A stretch of DNA of 11,389 bases from the NCBI GenBank assembly GCA_964653795.1, contig CAZZHO010000150.1:1-11389 (forward strand), written 5' to 3'. Both the position numbers and the translations under genes were made by a program. Each line of letters begins with the position of its first letter. The stretch's first letter is position 1. The notes beneath the pieces were generated by a model. That model had not been told where the DNA came from, made no database searches, and saw only the letters and a program-made list of their open reading frames with translations. Source of the DNA: JAWPMT01 sp964653795 (lineage in GTDB: Bacteria; Bacteroidota; Bacteroidia; Cytophagales; Cyclobacteriaceae). Of the stretch, positions 1 to 6,610 are shown in pieces.

Positions 1-770
1 GGTATAAACTCATAGAATCTTGAGGAAGCCAGTGCTTCAATCAGTACCTCTTGATCTGTTTTTAATAGCTTATTCCCATGCCAGTTTTTGCAAATCTGAT
101 TGAGCTTGGTGGCAGGGTCTTTTAGGTAGGGGCTAGCTTGTTGAATGTCCTGAATTTGGAAATAGGACTGCCAGGCTTTCATTGTGTTTTCGCCATCGTT
201 GTTCAGCAAGGCTATGCCTAGTAAGAGTTTGGAGGGCCTTGGCAATCCGGCATCCGTTTCCAGCACTTGTGAAAGTAGCTCTATAGTTTGCGCGAGCAAG
301 GCTGTATCAAGAGCCCGATCCTGATTCAGCAGGTCAATAGAGGAGGCATAAACGCCATGAGCATATTCGGTATCTGCTTTATTGGCTTCATTTTTTGATA
401 GGGAGACGGCTTTGGCCTTCAATGCTGCCTTTAACGCCTCATCGTAGTGTCGAGATTCTCTTTCTATTCTGCTGAGGAGCATCCAGGTTTCATATGGCTC
501 GTGTCCGATGGAATAGGCTTTTAGCAACCTAGATTTTGCTAAAGCATAATCCTGATAGTACTTCCAGTCCTGGTGTGCTAGCTTCCTTAATGCCTTACAC
601 TTTACATCCTCCTGAATCGTGTCAGTTGCTATAATCGTTTCTAGTATCGAACGTGACTCCTTTAGCTTGAAAGCATCATAGGCTACATCTGCTGATGAGA
701 TGGTATTGTCTGGCTCATTTGGGGTGGAGCAGAAAGAAAGTAAAAACAATAAAAAGACTAATCGCATCAT
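1..770 (-). CDS. TPR-like lipoprotein, 3' end beyond window
   Basis: An open frame starts at ATG 770 (a second ATG follows at 767) and runs without a stop to the window edge, giving the first 256 residues. The N-terminus is a short hydrophobic leader followed by Cys at residue 14 (LLSFC), a weak but plausible lipobox, so an outer-membrane or periplasmic lipoprotein is inferred. The rest is helical with TPR-like spacing: around residues 93-125 an aromatic/small pattern (ETWMLL..., then HYDEALKAALKAK) resembles a tetratricopeptide unit, and similar helices follow. TPR proteins usually act as protein-binding scaffolds; no partner can be named. It lies 84 nt downstream of the AraC-type gene on the same strand and could be co-transcribed with it. 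Translation is continuous and codon use looks ordinary. The TPR assignment is by pattern, not by search. Confidence 0.75.
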   Translation of the reverse strand, partial: MMRLVFLLFLLSFCSTPNEPDNTISSADVAYDAFKLKESRSILETIIATDTIQEDVKCKALRKLAHQDWKYYQDYALAKSRLLKAYSIGHEPYETWMLLSRIERESRHYDEALKAALKAKAVSLSKNEANKADTEYAHGVYASSIDLLNQDRALDTALLAQTIELLSQVLETDAGLPRPSKLLLGIALLNNDGENTMKAWQSYFQIQDIQQASPYLKDPATKLNQICKNWHGNKLLKTDQEVLIEALASSRFYEFI

Positions 771-853
771 CTTGGCTTAGTGGCTATGGATATCAAAGTG
801 ATATTTGGGGCCAAGAAAGGGCAATACGTAATCCTAAAATTGTATCAGGTTAA

Positions 854-1648
854 CTATTTCAGTAGCAACCGGAATTGATGAGGGGTGATGTGATGACGCG
901 CTTTGAAAGTCCTAATAAAATGTGCTTCATCAAAAAAGCCACAATCTGTTGCGATTTGGGCGATGGAGTGTTCTGCAATAAATAGCTTCTGGGTGGCGTG
1001 CTTAACTTTCTGTTGCAATTGGTATTGGCCGATAGTTACCCCAAAGTGGTTTTTAAAACCCCTGGACATGTAATTGGGATGAACAAAGACACGCTGGGAT
1101 AAAGTGCTTAAAGAATGGTTTTGCTCTACTTCGTTTTCTAATATCTGAGCTAGTTTGCCCAACCATGGCTTTCTTACAGCACGATTTGGTTGCTCTTCGC
1201 CGGAGATCAACTGGGTCAGTAACTCTTCGAAAAAATCAATTTTACCATGTATGAGAAAGTCCACTAGCAAGCTGAGGACCCATGGATAGTTATTGATGGT
1301 CTTGATTTGCGGCTTGAGCTGCTTGGCATCTATATCATGCTTATCAAACCAATCCGGATCAAACTCAATGTTCAGGCATTTGGTCTTCTCAGTGATGAAC
1401 TGGTTTTTGTGTTTGAAGTAGGCTGGTCTGTAGAGTACGTGACTGGCAGTAATGACTTTCTGCGAATCGCGGGTAGTCTCCTCAGAATAAAGCCCATTGA
1501 GCAGGATGCTAAGATAGGCATTGCTGTGGGAATGGAATTTGGACTCAGACTTTTCGTGGAGGGTACTTTTTACCGATAGCATATCGGTCTCGTAGGACTT
1601 GATAGTCTGTCCTAAGTACTGCCCTTGATTCAAAATGTCTGCGTTCAT
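854..1648 (-). CDS. AraC family transcriptional regulator
   Basis: 264 residues, the usual size of a one-component AraC/XylS regulator. Residues about 30-95 look like the N-terminal cupin-type sensing half (SKFHSHSNAYLSILLNG, with His-rich strand). Residues about 178-262 form the double helix-turn-helix DNA-binding domain: first HTH LSTLSQRVFVHPNYMSRGFK, then the second helix pair with IAQIATDCGF and the signature FIRTFKARHHITPHQFR. Start ATG at 1648 gives a full-length domain structure; no clear Shine-Dalgarno is visible, which is normal in Bacteroidota. It lies 76 nt downstream of merR and 84 nt upstream of the TPR lipoprotein, all on the minus strand, so the lipoprotein is a candidate target. 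The ligand cannot be predicted from sequence. Confidence 0.93.
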   Translation of the reverse strand: MNADILNQGQYLGQTIKSYETDMLSVKSTLHEKSESKFHSHSNAYLSILLNGLYSEETTRDSQKVITASHVLYRPAYFKHKNQFITEKTKCLNIEFDPDWFDKHDIDAKQLKPQIKTINNYPWVLSLLVDFLIHGKIDFFEELLTQLISGEEQPNRAVRKPWLGKLAQILENEVEQNHSLSTLSQRVFVHPNYMSRGFKNHFGVTIGQYQLQQKVKHATQKLFIAEHSIAQIATDCGFFDEAHFIRTFKARHHITPHQFRLLLK

Positions 1649-1724
1649 TAAGTTTCTTATGACTATCGATGAATAGAAGTTAATACTATATCAAAATAGT
1701 CTTACGTCAGAGGTCTTAGGTTAG

Positions 1725-2108
1725 TTAGCTCTTATTTTCCAGTAGTTGAGACTGACAGTCTCCGTTGCATTGTTCTCTTAGCGTGATCAACTTGTTTTCG
1801 ATATTCTTGAGCGCAGCGATCTTCTCTTGGATACTTTCGAGCTTCGAATGGATCATGGGGGCAAAAGCGTCACAGTCCAGTGCCTGATTATCAATCAAAC
1901 ATAGCAGTTCTTTAATCTCATCCAGCGAGAAGCCAAAAGCTTTGCTCTGTTTGATGAGTGTCAACTTGTTCAAGGCTTCAGCATTGTAGCTTCTGTAGTT
2001 ATTCCCATCTCTCGGTATAAGGTAGCTTTTGAGTAGACCCACCTTCTCGTACCAGCGGATCGTATCCCTGGAAAGACCAGATTGCTTTGACAGTTCACTT
2101 ATTCTCAC
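1725..2108 (-). CDS. MerR family heavy-metal-type transcriptional regulator
   Basis: The N-terminal winged helix-turn-helix is clear (VRISELSKQSGLSRDTIRWYEKVGLL) and is followed by the long dimerisation helix and a Cys-containing C-terminus. The frame stays open up to a TTG at 2156, but that extension reads through the MerR-type dyad operator and adds 16 residues before the conserved start. I therefore choose the GTG at 2108 (127 residues). With this start the cysteines fall at 79, 114 and 118; from memory, ZntR/CadR/PbrR-type sensors use Cys79 and Cys114 plus a nearby residue, so the numbering supports both the start and a Zn/Cd/Pb/Hg-type sensor rather than SoxR or BmrR. Such proteins distort operator DNA to activate a promoter when metal binds. 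The divergent neighbour is the CCPF protein, and no efflux pump is visible in the window. Confidence 0.88.
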   Translation of the reverse strand: MRISELSKQSGLSRDTIRWYEKVGLLKSYLIPRDGNNYRSYNAEALNKLTLIKQSKAFGFSLDEIKELLCLIDNQALDCDAFAPMIHSKLESIQEKIAALKNIENKLITLREQCNGDCQSQLLENKS

Positions 2109-2132
2109 CTTGCTAAATTTTATCGTGAAAAA

Positions 2133-2160
2133 GTACAACCCTGGAGTTGACTCCAATTCG
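2133..2160 (-). promoter_or_regulatory. MerR-type dyad operator/promoter
   Basis: A perfect 6-bp inverted repeat TGGAGT-TG-ACTCCA lies at 2142-2155. Read on the minus strand it continues as GGAGTCAACTCCAGGGTTGT, close to the operators of ZntR-like MerR regulators, whose dyad sits in an over-long spacer between -35 and -10. A TGTACTTTTT stretch follows where a -10 would fall. The element is 34 nt upstream of the GTG start of merR and 24 nt upstream of the first ATG of the divergent CCPF gene, so it probably serves autoregulation and perhaps divergent control. Promoter direction is inferred. Confidence 0.7.
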
Positions 2161-2179
2161 TAAGGTAGTTTAAAGTCTT

Positions 2180-2608
2180 ATGATGATTGGAAAGCAACTT
2201 ATGATCTATGCGCTTCTGAACCTTACTGTAGGTTCACTAGAAGCCCAAATTGATCTATTAAATCCTGATGCAATGAGTTTAAATGATGATAAAGTCCTGG
2301 CCTGTGCCCTAAGCGATCCCGAGTTTGATAAAAGGAAAAGCGAATTGCTCAACCAGGTGCTTTCGGAGGTGAAAAAGGTCACGTCTTTAGAAGATGGGTA
2401 TGCCTTCTTCTTTGAAGATGATGAAGATTTGTTGTCCAACTTGTTCCATTACATCCAGGCGGAAAAGAGATGTTGCCCCTTCTTTAGGCAAGAAGTAGTG
2501 ATAGAAGCAGATGCTCAAGGCATAACCTGGACTTTAGGGGGTGGAAAAGCAGTGAAGGCTATATTGAGTGAAATCATTCAAGATCTGGATTTGCCGGAGG
2601 TTAATTAG
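2180..2608 (+). CDS. Small CCPF-motif protein, divergent from merR
   Basis: 142 residues from ATG 2180. Residues about 38-135 match a small uncharacterised family often found beside metal-type MerR regulators: an ACALSDPEFDKRK segment, a middle DGYAFFFEDD segment, then the signature AEKRCCPFFRQEV (Cys98-Cys99) and a C-terminal strand-helix. The vicinal cysteines suggest thiol or metal chemistry, but no reaction is established and I do not assign one. The first 31 residues are not typical of the family and look weakly hydrophobic. An internal ATG at 2273 gives MSLNDDKVLACAL, the usual family N-terminus, so the true product may be 111 residues with a leader upstream. A hairpin with a T-run follows at 2638-2670. 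Family recognition is from the motif pattern, without a search. Confidence 0.75.
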   Translation: MMIGKQLMIYALLNLTVGSLEAQIDLLNPDAMSLNDDKVLACALSDPEFDKRKSELLNQVLSEVKKVTSLEDGYAFFFEDDEDLLSNLFHYIQAEKRCCPFFRQEVVIEADAQGITWTLGGGKAVKAILSEIIQDLDLPEVN

Positions 2609-2637
2609 ATCTTTGTTAACTACTAGATAATGAATAA

Positions 2638-2670
2638 CCAGCGGACCTTTACGCTGGATGGGGCTTTTTT
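2638..2670 (+). terminator. Hairpin plus T-run, REP-A-like, between convergent genes
   Basis: CCAGCG (2638-2643) pairs with CGCTGG (2652-2657) around an 8-nt loop, and six Ts follow at 2665-2670 after ATGGGGC. It lies between the CCPF gene and the convergent 270-residue gene, where a terminator is expected. The gap between stem and T-run is longer than usual. The ATGGGG tail and the AGCG foot also resemble the class A palindromic repeats of this window, so it may be a degenerate REP that terminates transcription. Confidence 0.5.
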
Positions 2671-2685
2671 GGACAGGACAGAAAT

Positions 2686-3498
2686 TTAATCTAACCCACC
2701 AAAGTCGCCGAAATCGCCACCTCCAAAATCACCTCCAATATCACCACCTCCAAAATCAAAACTGGAATCAAATGAATCGAAAGAAGAGTCAAAGGAATCG
2801 ATAGTATCCAGGAAGGAGTAAAAAAGTATCTCAAACATGTCTCCACGGTCAAAAGTATTTCCTTCTGAAAAAGTCTCGTATCTCCCTCCAAGTTCTGCAA
2901 ATATTGGCTTTAGTTGTTCGATCAATTCATCATTGAAATTATCTAGCAGTAATACATTTGAACCAAGAGTTGTCAGTATTCTTTTAGCTTCTTGCTGGTT
3001 GCTTTTGGCGTATTTTGGTAGTGACTGATCTGCTTCTTCTAAAGTACTTTTGAATTTCCGTTTTAAGCTTGAGCCCTTGCCATTTAGGAAAAAGAAATTC
3101 AAATACTTTAGCCCTAGGGAAGTGGTGAAATAGCCTTCTTTCCTAAGCTGCTTATACACTCTTTTGGATTTGAACCCAGTAGTTTTTCCTGATTCATTGA
3201 GTACCTTCTTCACCAATACCCTTACTTGGTATTCATAATCATCTTCTATAAAGGGATCGATAAAGGGGTCCAAATGGAAGGATTTTTGGTAGCCATTGAA
3301 TAGCTCACCGCGGGAGACAAAAGTGTAAAGACGCTCCTGCGAATCTCTGGGGTGAGGCAGGCGCCATTCTTTGTATACTTTCAATACTCCTCGATAGACC
3401 AGATCTAGGAAGCTATATTTCATGAGGTCTTTTCCAGCGACGGCCATTGGCTTTGTCAGCATCAATGTCTGTGCTGGGGTGAAGTCCCTTAGTTGCAT
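2686..3498 (-). CDS. Uncharacterised protein with Gly/Asp/Phe-rich repeat tail
   Basis: 270 residues from ATG 3498; I do not recognise a named family. The body (1-230) is soluble, basic and aromatic-rich, with no signal peptide and no convincing membrane span (residues 128-140 contain a short FFF run only). Residues 22-60 (KDLMKYSFLDLVYRGVLKVY then EWRLPHPRD) look like a compact winged-helix-like or zinc-free fold. The tail is unusual: a seven-residue unit DSFDSSF occurs twice in tandem (234-240, 241-247), followed by a Gly-Asp-Phe string (249-270) ending in GGLD. Gly-rich ends of this kind occur in some DUF2207- and TIGR04222-like bacterial proteins, which is only a loose analogy. It is convergent with the CCPF gene and divergent from the membrane-protein gene at 3748. 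Confidence 0.7.
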   Translation of the reverse strand: MQLRDFTPAQTLMLTKPMAVAGKDLMKYSFLDLVYRGVLKVYKEWRLPHPRDSQERLYTFVSRGELFNGYQKSFHLDPFIDPFIEDDYEYQVRVLVKKVLNESGKTTGFKSKRVYKQLRKEGYFTTSLGLKYLNFFFLNGKGSSLKRKFKSTLEEADQSLPKYAKSNQQEAKRILTTLGSNVLLLDNFNDELIEQLKPIFAELGGRYETFSEGNTFDRGDMFEILFYSFLDTIDSFDSSFDSFDSSFDFGGGDIGGDFGGGDFGDFGGLD

Positions 3499-3603
3499 TG
3501 TTGATTATTCAGTTGATCCGGTTAAAGTAATGCACATAATGTTTTAGGGCAAGTGGACATTTCAGAGAGAACACCAACAAGGCCAGAAGTTCAGTGTAAG
3601 ATA

Positions 3604-3633
3604 GCACAAGCGACCGCTTGCGCTAAGTAGGGG
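3604..3633 (+). repeat. REP class A, copy A1
   Basis: GCACAAGC pairs with GCTTGCGC around GACC, one A-C mismatch in an 8-bp stem. The foot reads CTAAGTAGGGG instead of the CTAGGTGGG of the other copies. Same family as 7403 and 9013, here between two divergent genes. Confidence 0.75.
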
Positions 3634-3677
3634 ACTACCCTGGAAGTAGGAGGCTTATATCAATTTTTTGGGAGTAA

Positions 3678-3706
3678 TGTCACGGAAATAACTTCCGCTT
3701 CAGAGG
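3678..3706 (+). repeat. REP class B, copy B1 (diverged)
   Basis: TGTCACGGAAATAACTTCCG resembles the class B consensus seen at 7163 with one base change in the stem (GGAAA against CTTCC). It carries the same TGTCAC left flank, and the right flank CAGAGG is shared with the copy at 6022. Confidence 0.75.
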
Positions 3707-3710
3707 AGAC

Positions 3711-3718
3711 TATCTTTG
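3711..3718 (+). promoter_or_regulatory. Candidate Bacteroidota -7 promoter box
   Basis: TATCTTTG is an exact match to TAnnTTTG, the -7 element of Bacteroidota promoters. It lies 30 nt upstream of the ATG at 3748 and directly behind repeat B1. No clear -33 TTG box is seen at the expected distance. Confidence 0.35.
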
Positions 3719-3747
3719 TATCCACAATGTCGGATAATATTGAGTAA

Positions 3748-4308
3748 ATGTATGAAGCTTACGCAATACAACGGTCCATGCCGTTTTTTGTAAATTCACA
3801 AATACAATCTAGAACACTGAATATGGTAAGAATTTTCGATAGGTTGATCCGTCGGGCTTTGAGGTTGAGACCGGACATGGAAGGTGAGTTTGCTGAAAAA
3901 AGAGATAGCCTTGAAAACCTAGGGGAACACGTTTTGCGTGATATGGAATTCATTGACGCCAAGAGTTCGGCGCTTCTGACCCATGTTTCCCTGTTTATCG
4001 CAGTGATTGTTTTCTTAATTGAACAAAATGGTGCCAAGAACTGGCTTGAAGCCAATTGGTTTAACAAAGTCCTATTTGTTGAGGCAATCTTTTATACCTC
4101 TTTAGCAATGTTGCTTTTGAGGTGTGTGGATATCATGGGGCCAAAGTTTCGAGCGGTCTCTTTAACTCGAGAGGAGTTGGTGAAGGAATATGAAAACGAG
4201 ATCCTACTGAGACGAACACTTTACCAATTTGTGCTGAGAATGGTTTTTTTGTTGACAGCAGTTTTGATTATCATAATTTTCATGAAATATATTTTGGGGT
4301 TGTCTTAG
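3748..4308 (+). CDS. Three-helix membrane protein, weakly PycTM-like
   Basis: 186 residues with three predicted membrane helices, about 74-92, 107-125 and 161-183. A charged segment (51-70, ending in EFIDAKSSALL) precedes helix 1 and a helical cytosolic stretch (REELVKEYENEILLRRTLY) precedes helix 3. The DAKSSALL motif just before helix 1, and the two-helix, linker, one-helix layout, resemble the PycTM domain of Pycsar/CBASS membrane effectors. No cyclase gene is next to it, so a defence role is only a possibility; a generic inner-membrane protein is equally likely. The start is uncertain: ATG at 3748, or ATG at 3823 (MVRIFDRLIRR), which would remove an odd leader. A six-residue in-frame mini-ORF (3727-3747, MSDNIE) ends directly against the ATG at 3748. 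Confidence 0.7.
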   Translation: MYEAYAIQRSMPFFVNSQIQSRTLNMVRIFDRLIRRALRLRPDMEGEFAEKRDSLENLGEHVLRDMEFIDAKSSALLTHVSLFIAVIVFLIEQNGAKNWLEANWFNKVLFVEAIFYTSLAMLLLRCVDIMGPKFRAVSLTREELVKEYENEILLRRTLYQFVLRMVFLLTAVLIIIIFMKYILGLS

Positions 4309-4320
4309 TTGCTCCATAGT

Positions 4321-4353
4321 GCAGCACAAGTGGAAGACTGCCTAGATGGGGGG
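4321..4353 (+). repeat. Degenerate REP class A-like hairpin (A4)
   Basis: GCAG (4321-4324) can pair with CTGC (4338-4341). The sequence contains GCACAAG and ends in CTAGATGGGG, the foot and tail of the class A and C repeats. It sits between the 3' ends of two convergent genes and may act as a bidirectional terminator. The stem is weak, so classification is tentative. Confidence 0.45.
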
Positions 4354-4359
4354 CTAGAG

Positions 4360-5883
4360 CTATTCCACTTTAAACCCATTTTGCTGTAGAAATTCTTCTC
4401 TTAGTTTTCTTCTTTCATCCAAATCTTTTTGAGAGCTTCCTTCAAAAAAATGTCCCATGCCAGCATATGATCGTGAAGTGAAACTATTCATAGTCTTTTG
4501 AATAGCAGCCTTGAATTTCTCAAATTCTGAAAATTCGACCATATCATCATCCTCACCATGGAAGGCAAGAATAGGAGGAAGGTCTTCTCTAATGAGATAG
4601 AGCGGTGAGATTGTTTTTGTGTCATAATCAATATCATAAACATCTCTGCCTGCTATGTCGTAGGGGCAAGAGCCCAATATAAGTGCGTCGGGTTTGGAAC
4701 TATAGTCTGAAGTCACACCAAAATCTTCAGGATTTTCAATCATACTTGAAACCAAAGCTAAATGGGCACCTGAGGAGAAACCATCGACCAAAACTTTGTT
4801 GGGGTCAATGCCTAAATCCTGAGCGTTTTCTCGCACCCATGCTATTGCTGTTAGCGCGTCACTTAACGTAGCTTTCACATCGGTACCGTAGACATTCCTT
4901 AGACGAAAATCGAATGCAATGGACACCCTACCTGCTTTTGCGGCATTTTTACAGGCATTATAGCTCCATTCGGCCAAGCCAATGGCCCAACCACCTCCAT
5001 GAAAAAATAGATGAGCAGGTTTCGCCAGACTTTTATCATGATTTTCGGGGTAGAAAATGTGAGCATAGAGAATGATATCGTCTACAGTCTTGAACACTTT
5101 TAATTCGCTGGCATCATTCCTTCTGTCTTTACCCATTTTATAGGTTTTCTTAATCTCCTCCAGGTATTGTTGATTTTTGACATCTTCCAGCGCTTTCGCA
5201 AAAGCGTAATCAAAAACCTCCACACGATAGGTCCAAATATTAGAAGTAAAGTGCTCCTTGATGAAAAAGTCCTTGATGTCTTGTGCAGCGGCAAGGTCAA
5301 CTATGGCATCATACCGGTTGTCCAAACGTCTTAATGGAACATACTCAAGGTGCGAAAACTTGTATTCTCCGGCAGAAAGGATATCCAGGTAATAATTCAC
5401 ACATCTTCGGTATTCTTTTAGCTGCACTAAGGTGGGATTATCAAAACTGCCCTCCATTACCTTTTCAAAGTAATCCTCGGGGACGGTTGCTTTTATAGTG
5501 AAATCAGAGAAACGGTGATAGTTGTTCGGATACAACAACCGGTACCGTCGGTGCTTGAAATTTGCCTCAGTCAATAGGCTATCAATTACTCGCGATTCTA
5601 TTTCAGCATTCTTTTCGTACTTCCTGACCAGTTGCTGTACGCTTTGCTCCAAAGAATCAATGATAGCGTTAAAGTGCTCCAATTCCGGACTGAATATCCT
5701 TTCGCGGTTAGCAGTCACATAGGCATCATTTTTCTTGAGAAGGTTGTTAGCTTCCAACAGTAACTGTGTTTGTTCTGCATTTGAACTGGAAGCCTTCGCC
5801 TTGTTTTGGATATCAGATTGTCCAAGGGTTTGTGTCAGTTGGAATAGCGCTATTGGGATTGTTAGAAGTTTAAAACTTAGCAT
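4360..5883 (-). CDS. Secreted alpha/beta hydrolase (esterase/lipase type) with N-terminal helical domain
   Basis: 507 residues with a signal peptide (MLSFKLLTIPIALFQLTQTLGQ, cleavage near 21-22), so it acts in the periplasm or outside. The catalytic domain starts near 260. The oxyanion motif HGGGW is at 295-299, the nucleophile elbow GFSSG at 368-372 (Ser370), the acid in HGEDDDMV is probably Asp446, and the base is His478 in GMGHFFEG; the triad is complete. This pattern is that of HSL/BD-FAE-like carboxylesterases that cut small ester or acyl groups, and the substrate cannot be read off. Residues about 25-255 are a helical, charged domain I do not recognise, with a coiled-coil-like stretch at 65-110. 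The extra domain makes the protein about 200 residues longer than a simple esterase. It stands alone on the minus strand, and ATG 5883 gives the clean signal peptide. Confidence 0.9.
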   Translation of the reverse strand: MLSFKLLTIPIALFQLTQTLGQSDIQNKAKASSSNAEQTQLLLEANNLLKKNDAYVTANRERIFSPELEHFNAIIDSLEQSVQQLVRKYEKNAEIESRVIDSLLTEANFKHRRYRLLYPNNYHRFSDFTIKATVPEDYFEKVMEGSFDNPTLVQLKEYRRCVNYYLDILSAGEYKFSHLEYVPLRRLDNRYDAIVDLAAAQDIKDFFIKEHFTSNIWTYRVEVFDYAFAKALEDVKNQQYLEEIKKTYKMGKDRRNDASELKVFKTVDDIILYAHIFYPENHDKSLAKPAHLFFHGGGWAIGLAEWSYNACKNAAKAGRVSIAFDFRLRNVYGTDVKATLSDALTAIAWVRENAQDLGIDPNKVLVDGFSSGAHLALVSSMIENPEDFGVTSDYSSKPDALILGSCPYDIAGRDVYDIDYDTKTISPLYLIREDLPPILAFHGEDDDMVEFSEFEKFKAAIQKTMNSFTSRSYAGMGHFFEGSSQKDLDERRKLREEFLQQNGFKVE

Positions 5884-6021
5884 CAGGTTATTGTAAATTT
5901 TATGAAAGCGTCACTTGTTCTAGTTGGACTGGGAAAATGTGCGAAGGTTTAATGCGATGGTGCTTTTTTTGAGCTTTTGGAGAAGTTTCTGACTAAAGAT
6001 TCTCCTGGAATTGGAGGGTAT

Positions 6022-6046
6022 CAGAAGTAACTTCCGCGCCAGAGGG
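6022..6046 (+). repeat. REP class B, copy B2 (left side decayed)
   Basis: AGAAGTAACTTCCGCGCCAG matches the right two thirds of the class B repeat at 7163; the TGTCACG left flank is lost. Right flank CCAGAGGGG is as in B1. Confidence 0.75.
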
Positions 6047-6255
6047 GTAATTCCATTTATTCTTCGATGATATACCACAAAAAGGGAGTTGAAATACAGG
6101 TTAAGTCAGCTCTATTGATCCAAATGTGCACATCACATTGATAAAAAATAGATGCCCTTCCTTCGAAGTGGGAGAAAATCTTACCGAAATGGGATATTAG
6201 ATGGCCAGGTTAAATTGAGTTGTTTGAAAGTTGGTTACAGACGGGGGTAGATGTG

Positions 6256-6280
6256 TGTCACGGAAGTAACTTTCGCGCGG
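6256..6280 (+). repeat. REP class B, copy B3
   Basis: TGTCACGGAAGTAACTTTCG is identical to B5 except for one C to T change in the right arm (giving a G-T pair). Same orientation as B5. Confidence 0.8.
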
Positions 6281-6363
6281 ACTTATGAGCTGTCAAAGAT
6301 TTCTGTTGCTATCTGTAAGAATTTCCTCTAACCCGACACCAACCTACTAAAACCATTTAACAC

Positions 6364-6519
6364 ATGAGAATAATAAGACTCTTTGATTATGACAGTAGCT
6401 CCTACCAGAAATCATACGACAGGTTTACCAAACCTCATCTGGAAGAGATGAAATCTAGTGATCTGAAAGTATTTTTATCTCAAGTGTATGGCTGGCTATT
6501 TAGGCATTCGCGACCTTAG
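6364..6519 (+). CDS. Small hypothetical ORF (51 residues), doubtful
   Basis: ATG 6364 to TAG 6519 encodes 51 residues beginning MRIIRLFDYDSSSYQKSYDR and ending WLFRHSRP. No signal peptide, membrane span or known motif is visible. The composition looks protein-like (aromatic and charged residues well mixed, no low-complexity), so it may be the intact start of a gene cut off further downstream, a real small protein, or chance. It is 30 nt upstream of repeat B4 in a region clearly reshaped by mobile hairpins. Confidence 0.3.
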   Translation: MRIIRLFDYDSSSYQKSYDRFTKPHLEEMKSSDLKVFLSQVYGWLFRHSRP

Positions 6520-6549
6520 TTGTCGAGCTTTGGCTTATTCCTTCACACC

Positions 6550-6577
6550 CTAGCGCGGAAGTTACTTCCGTGCTGAC
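6550..6577 (-). repeat. REP class B, copy B4, inverted, upstream of RAYT1
   Basis: CTAG (6550-6553) is followed by CGCGGAAG-TTA-CTTCCGTG, an 8-pair stem with one G-T wobble. It is the reverse complement of the class B copy B5 and stands 33 nt before the RAYT1 start, so the two bracket the gene as an inverted pair. This copy keeps the full CTAG foot. Confidence 0.85.
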
Positions 6578-6610
6578 TAAAGAACTACTAAGTGTCATTA
6601 CCTTCGACTT

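Larger units (their letters stand above)
5884..6363. other. Long intergenic stretch, only REP class B copies seen
   Basis: About 480 nt between the hydrolase start and the small ORF at 6364. I see two class B palindromes (6022, 6256), a short T-run near 5963 without a convincing stem, and no ORF with family features on either strand. Stop codons are scattered in all frames; a decayed gene cannot be excluded. Confidence 0.5.

Noticed and set aside
1685..1700. ACTAT/ATAGT dyad upstream of the AraC gene as operator
   Set aside because: Only 5-bp arms in AT-rich sequence; chance is likely.
2109..2156. merR translation starting at TTG 2156
   Set aside because: The extra 16 codons read through the dyad operator and spoil the family cysteine numbering; GTG 2108 fits better.
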